Positions 26,101 to 34,394 are shown, counted from the first letter of the stretch. The stretch is DNA of 64,000 bases from Spirosoma lacussanchae (GCF_005870035.1 NZ_SWJG01000014.1:1-64000), one strand, 5' to 3'. The notes: a model not told the origin generated them from the letters alone. A program made the numbers and translations.

Positions 26101-29100
26101 ATTGAAGAAGCCATCGCCGACACCCAGGCCGAAGCCGCCGAGTCGGCTACCGACCCCGACGCGCTGACGCCCGTAGGCCAGCAGCGCATGAACCAGGCTA
26201 TTGCCCTGTTCGACGCGGTCTATTCGTCGGATACGGTAGCGCAGATCGTGCAGGTGCAGGGCGAAGGCTTTACCGCCGACGAGATCGGCGCGGCCGGCTC
26301 GGTCGTGCGGTCGGTAGCGGCTCAGCTCGAAGCCATGCGCCCAGGCGACGGCCTGATCGCATCCGACGCCGAGGTGCTGGGTCGCTACATTGACGAAAAC
26401 ATACCCGGCTTATACCAGGTAGACGAAGTCTTTACCACGCTTTATGCGTTAGCCCAAGCCAATACCAATGGAGAGTCCACAACCCCGGCCGGAAACCCCG
26501 CCGACAATACAGACCAGCCCGGTGCAGTGGCAGAACCCGGCCAGGGCCAAAGCGATCCGCTCCCTGCCGATGCAGGCGTTGCTGTTCAACCTGAACCGGC
26601 AGCTGCACCGGCTGCCGCCGACCCAACGTCAGCAGGTGCTGGGCCGGCTGTCGCAGTCACTGGCAACGATCAGCCCGATGGTGGCGTTACGAACGGAGCA
26701 GTTGCAGAACCAGGTGCGCCAGCAAATCCAGACGGCAGTACGGCTCCCGCTGGGAATCCGGACGCGCTGAATCAGCCCGTCTCCGACAGCGACTACCGCG
26801 CCTTCCGGGAAGACCCGTCGGGCTTTTTGCTCACGCCCGAACTGGCGCAGGGCATCGCCGACCGCATCCGCGAAGGCCGCTCCGACACCCGCGATCAGGT
26901 GATCTACCAGAACCGACGGGCCGAGATCGACCCCCTCATCGCCCGTGGCCGTGGGCTGACGACCACTCCGGCTACGCCCCCGTCCGGCATGGCCGACATT
27001 AACCTGGACGGCATGGACGCTACCGATCTCGAACTGGCCGCTGCCGAAAGCGGACGAGCATCGACGCCCCTGTCCGTGGGCTCGTCAACCGTGGAAGCTG
27101 CGGTGGGCATGGACGTGCAGGTGGGCCGCACTAACCCCTTCGAGGCTACCATCATTGGCTTCACCGAAGACGGGCAAGTGGTGGTGAACCGCGACCGGCT
27201 GGGCAAGAAGGGTAAGTTCACCTACCCCCTCGACGCCGTGCGGGACGGGCGGGGGGTCCGTTCCCTGACGCTGCCGGCCAACATCAACGAAGCCAACGCC
27301 ATAGCCGCTGCCGGTCCTGCCACAACTACCTCTACCAGTGAGCCGGTGGCCGCTGCAACGGTCGAGGTGGAGGGCATCTACAAAAACTTTACCCTGCCGG
27401 GAGCGGGCAAGAAGGGCTACCTCGTCCGGGTCGCCGATCTAAGCACTACCCCTGACGGTAAAGTCATCGCCGACGTGTACGTCATCGCCACAAAAGAACG
27501 GAGGTCGATTCTGGCCGGCAAGCTCATGGAAGCCAGCGAGGCTGAGCGGATTAAAGGCAGACAACTTGTTGACAAAGCCATTCCCAAGAAGCTTCCCGTT
27601 ATCCGGGAGCAACGCCCACCTTCGGGTCGGTCACTTTCTGCTGACCCTGTTGGCCGGTTTCGCCTGGAATCCTTTATCAGTGATTTCAGGAACGCCTTTC
27701 CTGGGGTTCGTGCAGAAGTGCTCTCTAACGAGGCCATGACCGAAGGGTTCGGCGATGGAGTCGTAGGGGCGGTACGAGAGGGGGTTGTCTACCTCAATGC
27801 GGACTACGCCACAGCGGAAACGCCACTTCACGAATTTGGGCACCTTTACACGACCCTGATAAAGCGGGAGATGAGAGACCTCTACCAGGCCGGGTTAAAC
27901 CTGGTCCGAGGTAGCGAATACGACACAAGGGTTCGCGAGGTCTACGCCGGTCGCGGCTTGACCGACGAGCAGCTACTTGAGGAGGCTCTAGTGACGGCCA
28001 TAGGCGAGCGGGGGATGGGGCTGGCAAAACCCGGCCTGCTGAAACGCTTTGGCACCTGGCTCTCGGTGATGATGAAGCGGATCGGCGCGAAGCTGGGCCT
28101 ATCCCTCTCGCCCGAGACAACTCTGGCCGCCTTCGCCGACGCCCGCGCCGAAGAACTCCTCGCCGGATTGCCCCTCTCGCTGGCGACCAGTGAGCAGCTT
28201 GGGGAGCTGGCCGGCGAGATGGGTATGGCCCCCGACAGGGCTGCTATACACGTTGGGCCGCTCCCTCTATCAATCGATGGTAACTGGCTCAGCAAGTTCT
28301 CGCTCTCTAAGGAACAGTTAAAGGCATTGGAGGCCTATGGCCGGGATGTGGACCCGGTTACCAACGAAATTGTGCGGATTGCTCCCGATCTGGCAGGTCA
28401 GCAGCTAGACTTTGAGTCAACCCAGAGGCAGCTCTCTGGTCGCATATACAATATTGTTCGCGGCATCGCCCTTTCGCTTGACCTGAGAAACCTGGCCAGG
28501 CTGCTATTTGGAAATAGTCTGACGGGTAAGCGATTTCTTGCGGTTGTAGATGCCGCTCGCGACCGGGTAGCTCCGTTAAAGCGAGTCAGTCATGCGGCCC
28601 TGGAAGCTCTTTATAAAGAGAGCGAGGGGATTACCTCTCACCGGCACCTGACCCTGACAGAGGAGGTGCCAACATGGACCGTGGTTGGTCAGGTTAACGG
28701 GCAGACTAAACCTTTTGAGGTTCCGGTAGACGTAGCCTTGTCTATGGTGGCTGTTTATAAGCGGATCATGGCAAATACCAACGGAGGTAAGAAGGAAGTC
28801 AATGGCATCGTTTCCTACGTTGAGCCGCCCGCCTTTAGTATGGTTAACCCTGGCAACGCCGATCAGACCGTTGAGGTGAGGCTGAGCCTGCAAACGCTAC
28901 GAGAGATGGAATCTCGCGTTGAGTCAGACGCTAATCTTACTGGTATCATGGGAATTTGGCGGGAGTTGACTGCGGCTGTTGCACCCAAGATACAGCTTGA
29001 GTATCAACTGTCTACAGGCAGGCAGCTGGCACTCGTCAAGGAATACTTCCCTATGCGAACCATTGCCGAGGAGAAATCGCTCAATAGGCGGCAAATCCAG

Positions 29101-30771
29101 CAATTCGTCTCAGACGCCGGTCTGTTGAAAGAGTCGTCGGGTATTCCTGCCGTGGTTATAGCGGAGCCCTTTCTGGCCGGAGTTGAGCGGTATGTTCGAC
29201 AGGCGGAAAATTACGTTCAGTTTAATCCGGTTTACGCCGAGATGGACCGCCTTCACCAGGCGCAGGCAAATGGCTACGGGACAGGACAAAAAGATTACTG
29301 GAAGTTCAAAGGTCTAGCTGGGGGATCAGGCCCAGAGAAGGCTTGGAGGCAGCTCATGGAGGGCATTGGCTCCCCCGATGAAGGGCGAAACAGCGCATCC
29401 ATTGGTATCTCCATTCCAAAGCTCGGACGCCTGGACGTTGGGCTGAGGATGCGGCAGGCTACACTTTCACGCTTCGCCTTTAACGTAGGAATTGGCCTAA
29501 AGCAGGTAACCGGCTACGTGTCGGCTATAGGCAACGGCTTTATTGACGATAAGTATCTATACGCCGAAGCCCCTTCCTATGCGTCTTTAGTCGGCAACGC
29601 ATACAGACTATGGGCGAGAGGGAGCGACTCCGGAGACTACGACAACACACCGACGGCGTTTGACCTGGGAATGGCTGAGCTACAGGAGGTGGCCAGAAGT
29701 GGCGTGAAGAGTGCCGGGAGTGCTGACGTTCTGCTGTGGCGGATGAACGGAACGGCAACGCCCGACACCGACCTTGACTCGTGGAACCAGTACACAGGCA
29801 CGACTTCTCGCTGGCAGCAGATGGAGGCCGGACGGCAGCGGTGGACGCGAAAGTACGGACTGGCGGCCATGCATAGGGCAGACGCTGCGGTTGCCTTGTC
29901 GCTCTACCGGGCAGCCCTGAGGCAGGTGTCCGACACAATACCACAGGCGTCGCCCGATGAGCAGCGGGCGGAAGCGGCCAGGCTGGCTGTTGAGGCACTC
30001 TATTTTTCCAACCAGACGTATGACCGCACCGACAAATCGGCCCTGCAGGTGGATAGTAACCCGTTTTTGCAGATACTGGCACTCTACCGGGGCCAGTCGA
30101 GCAAGGTGATGAATGCAACGGTGCAGCGTGTGTTAGAGGTTGGGTATGCTTCCGATGAGTCAGCCCGAAATTCGGCGGTCGAGGCACTCAGCAAGCAGCT
30201 GGTAGTCAATGCTGTCATCAACCCTTTGCTGGTGGCCGTTATTGACACGATGCTGCAGTCACTTCGCTATAAGTTTAGTGACGACGACGAGAAGGGAGAT
30301 ACGACGATCTCAGATTTTCTGTGGCGATATGTTCGCAACCTTGTTGGCTCCTACACACCGCCGGGGGCGGCTCAGATCGTGGAGTCTGGTGTAGATGTTA
30401 TCAGCGGAGTGCCCTGGGCGGAGAGCGCCTTCATGGAGACGCCATTTACACCAGTAGGGCAATTGGCTTTTGATATTATAAGTCTGATTCGATTTGCTCC
30501 GATTCCGGTTATACAGCGGGACGACTTTAAGTCAAGAGCTCACTATATGAAAGAGCTAAACAAAGCCATTCGCAGCTTTAACCGGAGCCTGTCCGAGACG
30601 GTTGGGTTGCCGGGTGAGATTACTCGTCAGATTAATATACAGATCGAAAACCTGCTACCAGTACCCTCCCCTCACCAGATGCCAGCGACTTACGGCTCAG
30701 ATGATGTACTGCTTGGTGACGCTCCCGAGGGGGGTAAACAGAAAAGTAAATTGCGAAGGGGACCGTATTAG
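23122..30771 (+). CDS. Giant polyvalent-type protein with zincin metallopeptidase and LPD38-like domain
   Basis: The 2549-residue product starts 12 bases after the primase-like gene. Residues 110-500 are Ala/Gly-rich with several hydrophobic stretches. Small beta modules lie near 640-790, 920-990 and 1330-1480, and a Pro/Ala/Gly linker near 1120-1230. A zincin-type metallopeptidase follows with HEFGH at 1570-1574 and a possible third ligand at Glu1620/1621. The C-terminal 270 residues (NQTYDRTDKSALQVDSNPFL near 2297) resemble LPD38 of large polyvalent proteins. Such proteins are described as packaged with, or delivered with, phage or plasmid DNA. Activity and packaging here are inferred. Confidence 0.75.
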   Translation: MEQKTKPSAADSLSFGGPMPRLSSAPAYKRNDPLVAQMAKSLQQSGHATYDQVMNRWNNAVAKGPDYVDQFMPKLEELGRIAGTEINRAAFLPGGAERLAGPKSAPPSEPGLAATTRGVGKGLWNGLVSLAQGVVELPETVLGAERGIEAGMMAAGQVIRGDVPRTADGFGQAFDQADQKIGQSSLGLGKSDAVLGRLRSVSEFINNGLEQVKFAVDPKTLLSYNDGVEWTGALDEGTGAALGEGLFTAVSAMAPALGAARIGQLPKLIRAAELAGDLAEAGALTARLRQTQMGLSTLSSTVSMVRPITEEARAAGLSPTETSLFAGLLAPVMGVMESRLGIEKNFFAGAGRSIRDSAIKAGLAELRAGVSEASLRQAAKSTTNAVLRYIKNAPANVLEGAFKEGIYEEGLQSAGEEFAKLIFNNTVGANAGTGKGQFDQSMNSVLNNIIGSMSMGAAVGGFLNTFHNSGAMTPTLFGAIDQRIREGQGVEDVQQWLSPMLDGLDSQPNLSPQARQEIRQNAADLIDVAMRFSRLPNTTAFQRYQYYDITRNHIPEVSGRIMAAEAVANELPALQEQYAAAQGDDKIDIAARIAEINSALPEGYSDSERAKDDRRMRFLTDQVDGLLSGRQAMAVSEGLGHINRLDVGMLASGQGENGPVSGSIVDISADGQRVTISQPTEDGQPDVPVTLPAGKVVVRNEADIAPPSVSVASPRTVAEEPGFVTAGIKPLSAYQPGEFVRLSGIAEPIRVDAVSNEDGQVPTITLAMPGEGGITPQTYDMEQLLSDADNGFIGGYDPELALQQEANARREAQTNQLRAKLEAKLSPTTVAAINALSDAALLGRRDGFKGRTVAADERPLRDYINFIADQRGLTAAPANETNPAISAPTPDASLPESTAATADPQSILENGPVAYDPENGIVLINGLPYTLPEGQVLADAFAYDKNGKLFGVKLVDSKGTERTIRKGDVLSALQVLDLQAQMSALPEPVVGQAIEEAIADTQAEAAESATDPDALTPVGQQRMNQAIALFDAVYSSDTVAQIVQVQGEGFTADEIGAAGSVVRSVAAQLEAMRPGDGLIASDAEVLGRYIDENIPGLYQVDEVFTTLYALAQANTNGESTTPAGNPADNTDQPGAVAEPGQGQSDPLPADAGVAVQPEPAAAPAAADPTSAGAGPAVAVTGNDQPDGGVTNGAVAEPGAPANPDGSTAPAGNPDALNQPVSDSDYRAFREDPSGFLLTPELAQGIADRIREGRSDTRDQVIYQNRRAEIDPLIARGRGLTTTPATPPSGMADINLDGMDATDLELAAAESGRASTPLSVGSSTVEAAVGMDVQVGRTNPFEATIIGFTEDGQVVVNRDRLGKKGKFTYPLDAVRDGRGVRSLTLPANINEANAIAAAGPATTTSTSEPVAAATVEVEGIYKNFTLPGAGKKGYLVRVADLSTTPDGKVIADVYVIATKERRSILAGKLMEASEAERIKGRQLVDKAIPKKLPVIREQRPPSGRSLSADPVGRFRLESFISDFRNAFPGVRAEVLSNEAMTEGFGDGVVGAVREGVVYLNADYATAETPLHEFGHLYTTLIKREMRDLYQAGLNLVRGSEYDTRVREVYAGRGLTDEQLLEEALVTAIGERGMGLAKPGLLKRFGTWLSVMMKRIGAKLGLSLSPETTLAAFADARAEELLAGLPLSLATSEQLGELAGEMGMAPDRAAIHVGPLPLSIDGNWLSKFSLSKEQLKALEAYGRDVDPVTNEIVRIAPDLAGQQLDFESTQRQLSGRIYNIVRGIALSLDLRNLARLLFGNSLTGKRFLAVVDAARDRVAPLKRVSHAALEALYKESEGITSHRHLTLTEEVPTWTVVGQVNGQTKPFEVPVDVALSMVAVYKRIMANTNGGKKEVNGIVSYVEPPAFSMVNPGNADQTVEVRLSLQTLREMESRVESDANLTGIMGIWRELTAAVAPKIQLEYQLSTGRQLALVKEYFPMRTIAEEKSLNRRQIQQFVSDAGLLKESSGIPAVVIAEPFLAGVERYVRQAENYVQFNPVYAEMDRLHQAQANGYGTGQKDYWKFKGLAGGSGPEKAWRQLMEGIGSPDEGRNSASIGISIPKLGRLDVGLRMRQATLSRFAFNVGIGLKQVTGYVSAIGNGFIDDKYLYAEAPSYASLVGNAYRLWARGSDSGDYDNTPTAFDLGMAELQEVARSGVKSAGSADVLLWRMNGTATPDTDLDSWNQYTGTTSRWQQMEAGRQRWTRKYGLAAMHRADAAVALSLYRAALRQVSDTIPQASPDEQRAEAARLAVEALYFSNQTYDRTDKSALQVDSNPFLQILALYRGQSSKVMNATVQRVLEVGYASDESARNSAVEALSKQLVVNAVINPLLVAVIDTMLQSLRYKFSDDDEKGDTTISDFLWRYVRNLVGSYTPPGAAQIVESGVDVISGVPWAESAFMETPFTPVGQLAFDIISLIRFAPIPVIQRDDFKSRAHYMKELNKAIRSFNRSLSETVGLPGEITRQINIQIENLLPVPSPHQMPATYGSDDVLLGDAPEGGKQKSKLRRGPY

Positions 30772-30795
30772 CCTCAACGGTGATTTGTAGGTGTA

Positions 30796-30852
30796 AACCT
30801 GGGCGTCTATAAAGCTACCTTTCGGCGGGGCTGTGGACGCTCAGGTTTTTTA
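30796..30852. terminator. Terminator between the giant gene and the convergent operon
   Basis: AACCTGGGCGTC (30796-30807) pairs with GACGCTCAGGTT (30836-30847) over a 28-base loop and is followed by T6. On the other strand it precedes the end of the convergent gene, so it may act in both directions. Confidence 0.75.
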
Positions 30853-30868
30853 ATGGGCAAAATAGAGG

Positions 30869-31252
30869 CTATTCCCACCAATATACATACTCCCACCGAT
30901 CTACCCCACCGTGCCATGAGCACGCACCCGCGCCCGTTGCTGCGCTAAACGTTCCGTCTTCGCACCTGCAGCCAACCCGTGTTTTGGTTAACTCAGTAGC
31001 ACAGGCCGTCAGTAAAAGCGCGACAAAGGCATATAGAGCAATCCGCTGCAGTAGGGGAGGTGCCTCTGAAATTGACGCCAGAAGTACGCCAATGCTGAGC
31101 CACCCGGTAAGCGCAGCCGCTGCTACCGTCGTGAAGAAGCTACGAAAGCTTTTTAATGACTGCGGCCTTTTGCCCGAATTGATGAAATTGAGCATCTCAA
31201 TCAGGGCCATACCTATGATGCCCGGCAACACCCAGAAATAAAGCAAACTCAT
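30869..31252 (-). CDS. Membrane protein with DUF3761-like C-terminal motif
   Basis: The likely start is the ATG at 31252, giving 127 residues beginning MSLLYFWVLPGIIGMALIEM; an earlier in-frame start at 31303 adds a non-hydrophobic piece. Three membrane helices cover residues 1-20, 38-58 and 68-85. The C-terminus, CRCEDGTFSAATGAGACSWH followed by GGV, closely fits the DUF3761 pattern of paired cysteines around a GACSxHGG motif. It lies 100 bases downstream of the 533-residue gene on the same strand and is probably co-transcribed. Its function is unknown; an envelope role is likely. Confidence 0.65.
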   Translation of the reverse strand: MSLLYFWVLPGIIGMALIEMLNFINSGKRPQSLKSFRSFFTTVAAAALTGWLSIGVLLASISEAPPLLQRIALYAFVALLLTACATELTKTRVGCRCEDGTFSAATGAGACSWHGGVDRWEYVYWWE

Positions 31253-31351
31253 ATACCCTGACGACGTGTGTAGTCTCAAACCTACTGCTCCGAGATGGAG
31301 CAAAAAAGCAATCGACTTGTGATTTAGCGACCGGCATGAGCAGTGGCTGCA

Positions 31352-32953
31352 TCAGTCTTCGTTAAGGAGTTGCTGGACGTAGGTTCGGGTGGTAGGCTGG
31401 TCGGGGCCGTCGTAGCCCGTGGGCTGCATGGCCGCGCTGCGGGGGTTGGGCGACCCGAATGGGGTCATGTCGGTCAGGCCCGCTCGGGTGTTCATACTGG
31501 TGGAGACGGGAATAAACACGTCCTGGTTGAATTTGGTCGTGCCGTCGGCGGCTTTGAGGTTGACCTTCGCCTTGACGGCCATGATGGGCACCCCGGCCGG
31601 ACCACCGAAGCGGGCTGCCGGCAGCTGGATGATGCGGTTGGGGTCGATCTCGGTCACTTCGCGCAGGATACCGTCTTTCATCGGGATGACCTTGTTGCCA
31701 TCGGCCGAGATCACCGCCGGTCCCGTCACCGTCTGTCCGACCCCGACGCGGTACATCACCTGCCCCGGCGTCACGGCATTGACCTTCATGGGTTTGTTGG
31801 TTGGAATCGCCGGATTGTCCGCATTGGTCAACTCGCGGGCGTTCTTGTCGTCGTAGCCCAGCGCGGCCAGCAGGGCGTCTCGCTCCCCGGCCACGATACC
31901 GCTTCGCTGGGGGAAAGAAATCCCCGGCTGGCCCGGCACCTGGAACCGCTCGTTGAAGCCCGTCGTGGCAAACAGCCGGTCGTAGTAGGATGGCAGACCC
32001 GCACCGGGTACTTTGGCTTTGGCGGCTGCTTCTTCCTTTCGGGCCTTTTCACGGGCAGCGCGGTCGGCCCGTCGTTCGCCGATGTCCTGCGCCTGGAACC
32101 GCTCGGACTGGTTGAACTTCATCTTCCACTGCTCGTTTTCGATGGCGTCCTGGCGGAGCTTGTAGGGGTCGGGCTGCTTCATGCCCCAGTTCACCCCGCC
32201 CTGGTAGCGGAGTTTGTTGTCCACGTAGTCGCTGGCCTGGGCGGGGGAGAGCCCGTCGTTGAGGGCTTCGCGGTAGATGTCTTCCCGCGAGGCCGGCACG
32301 GGCGCGTAGCCGATGTGATTACCCCGCTCGTCCTTGACCGACAGCCCCCACTCGTAGCCGGGCTTGGTGCCTTTGGCGATCCGGTCGAAGACGTTCTTGG
32401 GCGGCTCGTAGCCGCCGGCATAGGGCAGGTCCGGACGATCTCCGTTGGTGAACTGGGCGAAGGCCGTGTCCATGTCGCCCAGGGCCAGCTTGCCATCCTG
32501 CTTGTCTTTAAGCCAGAGGGCGTAGTTGGTTTTGTTCTGCTGGGCCATCTGCAACTCCCTACTGGTGGTGAGCATGGTGTTGAACTCGCCCATGAGGTAG
32601 TCACCCTTCTCGCGCCGGAACCGGCGCACGTCGCCCTGGTATTCGTTCTTGATGATGTCTTCGACCTTTCTGCGCCAGGGTTCGGCGAACTGGTTGTAGA
32701 GCCGGCTGGCGTCGGGGCCGAGCAGGCCCATGCTGCCGATCTGGTTGTTGGTCTTTTCCAGGTCCACGATGGCGGCCTGCCGTTCGGCGTTCTGCTGCCG
32801 CCAGACCTCGTTGAGCTGCGACTGGAAATACAGCCCGGCCTGCTGATCCGCCCTGCGCTGGGCCAGATTCTCGGTCGGCATCAGCGCAGCCGCCAGCGTA
32901 GGAGAGGGGGCTGAGTTGGGGTTGGGGGCAAAGCCGGGCGTTATGGGTGTCAT
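31352..32953 (-). CDS. Hypothetical 533-residue protein convergent to the giant gene
   Basis: The product starts MTPITPGFAPNPNSAPSPT, then has a helical, Gln/Glu/Arg-rich region (residues 30-140), a middle with Tyr/Pro-rich loops, a strongly charged helix near 300 (GERRADRAAREKARKEEAAA) and a beta-rich C-terminal third. I do not recognise a family. Codon choice is very GC-rich, like the first half of the giant gene. Helical N-terminus, length and association with a polyvalent protein suggest an internal virion, ejection or DNA-bound protein, but this is inference. The promoter lies at 32975-33005. Confidence 0.65.
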   Translation of the reverse strand: MTPITPGFAPNPNSAPSPTLAAALMPTENLAQRRADQQAGLYFQSQLNEVWRQQNAERQAAIVDLEKTNNQIGSMGLLGPDASRLYNQFAEPWRRKVEDIIKNEYQGDVRRFRREKGDYLMGEFNTMLTTSRELQMAQQNKTNYALWLKDKQDGKLALGDMDTAFAQFTNGDRPDLPYAGGYEPPKNVFDRIAKGTKPGYEWGLSVKDERGNHIGYAPVPASREDIYREALNDGLSPAQASDYVDNKLRYQGGVNWGMKQPDPYKLRQDAIENEQWKMKFNQSERFQAQDIGERRADRAAREKARKEEAAAKAKVPGAGLPSYYDRLFATTGFNERFQVPGQPGISFPQRSGIVAGERDALLAALGYDDKNARELTNADNPAIPTNKPMKVNAVTPGQVMYRVGVGQTVTGPAVISADGNKVIPMKDGILREVTEIDPNRIIQLPAARFGGPAGVPIMAVKAKVNLKAADGTTKFNQDVFIPVSTSMNTRAGLTDMTPFGSPNPRSAAMQPTGYDGPDQPTTRTYVQQLLNED

Positions 32954-32974
32954 CGGTTGGCGTGGTTTTACACC

Positions 32975-33005
32975 TAAAAATAACCAATCTTCCGCATCTA
33001 TTCAA
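32975..33005 (-). promoter_or_regulatory. Putative promoter of the 533-residue gene
   Basis: On the minus strand, TTG (33005-33003) is followed after 20 bases by TATTTTTA (32982-32975), one base off the TAnnTTTG consensus. It lies about 25 bases upstream of the start codon. Confidence 0.5.
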
Positions 33006-33089
33006 TTATAAATCAGACCAATATGACTCATTTGGTGGCGAGGTTTTTTTGCAAAGTGTTCAGGAATTAATGTTGAACTCATTGCTAGT

Positions 33090-33110
33090 GAGGATAGCTC
33101 AACGTTGAGC
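33090..33110 (+). repeat. 21 bp palindromic site, copy 1
   Basis: The core GCTCAACGTTGAGC is a perfect 14 bp palindrome, and the flank GAGGATA is conserved. A perfect inverted copy of all 21 bases occurs at 36655-36675. It lies about 90 bases upstream of the promoter of the minus-strand operon. Confidence 0.85.
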
Positions 33111-33440
33111 TGTCATTGTGAATGTATGTGGTCAAGGCAGAAGCAGGCGGCCTCAGAATACTGTGCGTTTTGTGTACAGTTTATAGTCCCGGAATCCGTT
33201 ACCCGAAAAATGGGTATCGCTGAAAATCAGCTATTTATAGCTAGGAGAGCGAAGTCCGAAAAAAGGACAGCGTTGATAATCAGCAAATTGCTGAGAGGAT
33301 TGCCGAGTGTTGACCGTAGAAAGGACATCACTTATAGGTCAGGCCAAATGGGTATGGGGCGCACTTCGGGAAAATCCCGAACTGAGAGTGGGATGATCGC
33401 TGCCTGAGGGATTTATAGATGCCTAACTTACTGATAACCA

Positions 33441-33473
33441 ACGGAACCGTTACGGAACCGTTACGGAACCGTT
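33441..33473. repeat. Three perfect 11 bp tandem repeats
   Basis: ACGGAACCGTT occurs at 33441-33451, 33452-33462 and 33463-33473 without a mismatch. A period of 11 bases places the copies on the same face of DNA, as in iterons bound by initiators or regulators. Each unit contains the palindromic core AACGG/CCGTT when joined to its neighbour. Confidence 0.85.
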
Positions 33474-33884
33474 ATTTCCGGTTTCGATGAATCCCTTTTC
33501 ACCCCTTCGAACTCGCACAATATCCGGTCAAGGACACCTCCTACCGGGAGCACACCGTGAGATACATTCAGCCTGCACCAAACAAAGGGTCAGCGAGGCA
33601 TTATTCAAACTCCCCTTCTTCTCACCTCAACGCGCTCATGCCCGCGTGCGCGAAGGACCGCATATGCGTGTATAAGGAATAAGATTGTCTTGGCAACTAA
33701 TGTATGTGTATGTAAGTCCCTGTATTGTTTTTTTTAAAAGTACGGCACGGGTTAGCGGGATGGATAACGGCCAGGCAGAAAGCTCTAGTCCTATTACCTC
33801 TCATTAAACTGCGCCTTGGAAGTACATTATAGCGGTTCAGGCCAATCTATACGTCGGGCAGGGAGAAACACTCCCGAACAGGGA

Positions 33885-33911
33885 TAGTGACGATAGTGAC
33901 GGAAGTGATGG
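33885..33911 (-). repeat. Second iteron cluster (9 bp units)
   Basis: TAGTGACGA, TAGTGACGG and AAGTGATGG run in tandem at 33885-33911. Their reverse complement, CGTCACTA, is the unit found at 21640-21666 before the primase-like gene, so the same protein probably binds both places. Confidence 0.7.
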
Positions 33912-34174
33912 CTGAAAAAGAAGATTTTTTTTGGGAGTACGGAGCTTGGTCAGAGAAAGACCTATCTACGGGGTGTAGTAAGAAAGCCGGTATACCCCCC
34001 CGTGTTTGGCAACTCACCCCCGGGTGGGGGAAGCCTCCCCGGCATAGTTTTCTGACGTACCACCCCCCTTTCGCAGGCCCACACCCCTTTATGGTTCTCA
34101 TAGCCGCCAATAGGGAGAGATAGTAAGGCTTCTACATGTGCGCTTAAAAATATTATGCTCTATCAGGAGATTCG

Positions 34175-34264
34175 GTCAACCGTCGTCAACCCGCTTTTGC
34201 TGGGCAAACTATCGCAGAATAGTCGTGGTGCCGACCTGGGCAAAGAGCGTCAACTTTAGTCAAC
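34175..34264. promoter_or_regulatory. Two pairs of GTCAAC sites
   Basis: GTCAAC lies at 34175 and 34185, and again at 34249 and 34259. Within each pair the spacing is 10 bases, one helical turn. The second pair ends about 30 bases upstream of the promoter at 34296, a position suited to an activator. Confidence 0.45.
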
Positions 34265-34295
34265 TTAGTGTCTGATTTTCAATGAGTTGAGGCTA

Positions 34296-34326
34296 TTTGT
34301 AAATGCGAAAATCGATGCTACCTTGT
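34296..34326 (+). promoter_or_regulatory. Promoter of the small-gene operon
   Basis: TTTG at 34296-34299 and TACCTTGT at 34319-34326 are 19 bases apart, close to the Bacteroidota consensus. It would drive the genes from 34395 onwards; a leader hairpin (GGGAGC 34344-34349 with GCTCCC 34372-34377) follows. Confidence 0.55.
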
Positions 34327-34394
34327 GATTGTTCGATGCGAAAGGGAGCCGCAGCGGGCCGATAGATAACCGCTCCCAGAAACTCATTTTTGCG

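Larger units (their letters stand above)
33006..34394. other. 1.4 kb non-coding block rich in repeats; candidate origin or packaging region
   Basis: No convincing gene is present on either strand over almost 1.4 kb, in an island where genes are otherwise packed. The block holds a 21 bp palindromic site (33090), the palindrome CAGCAAATTGCTG near 33281, three perfect 11 bp tandem repeats (33441), three 9 bp iterons shared with the replication genes (33885), a CCCCCGGGTGGGGG stretch near 34015 and paired GTCAAC sites (34175-34264). This density of cis sites suggests an origin of replication, a packaging signal, or both. A structured RNA is an alternative. Confidence 0.6.

Noticed and set aside
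26468..26770. A 100-residue frame nested in the Pro/Ala linker of the giant gene
   Set aside because: It looks helical, but it is explained by the repetitive GC-rich linker read in another frame, and it has no ribosome-binding site.
33105..33407. A + strand 100-residue frame in the non-coding block of the island
   Set aside because: Composition is unlike the neighbouring genes, the start is rich in Cys and His without a motif, and the region is full of short palindromes.
33441..33473. Possible CRISPR-like array
   Set aside because: The three 11 bp units have no spacers and no cas genes are near; they are tandem iteron-like repeats.
33887..34123. A + strand frame beginning in the 9 bp iterons
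   Set aside because: Its start (MTIVTEV) is only the translated repeat, and the rest has no protein character.
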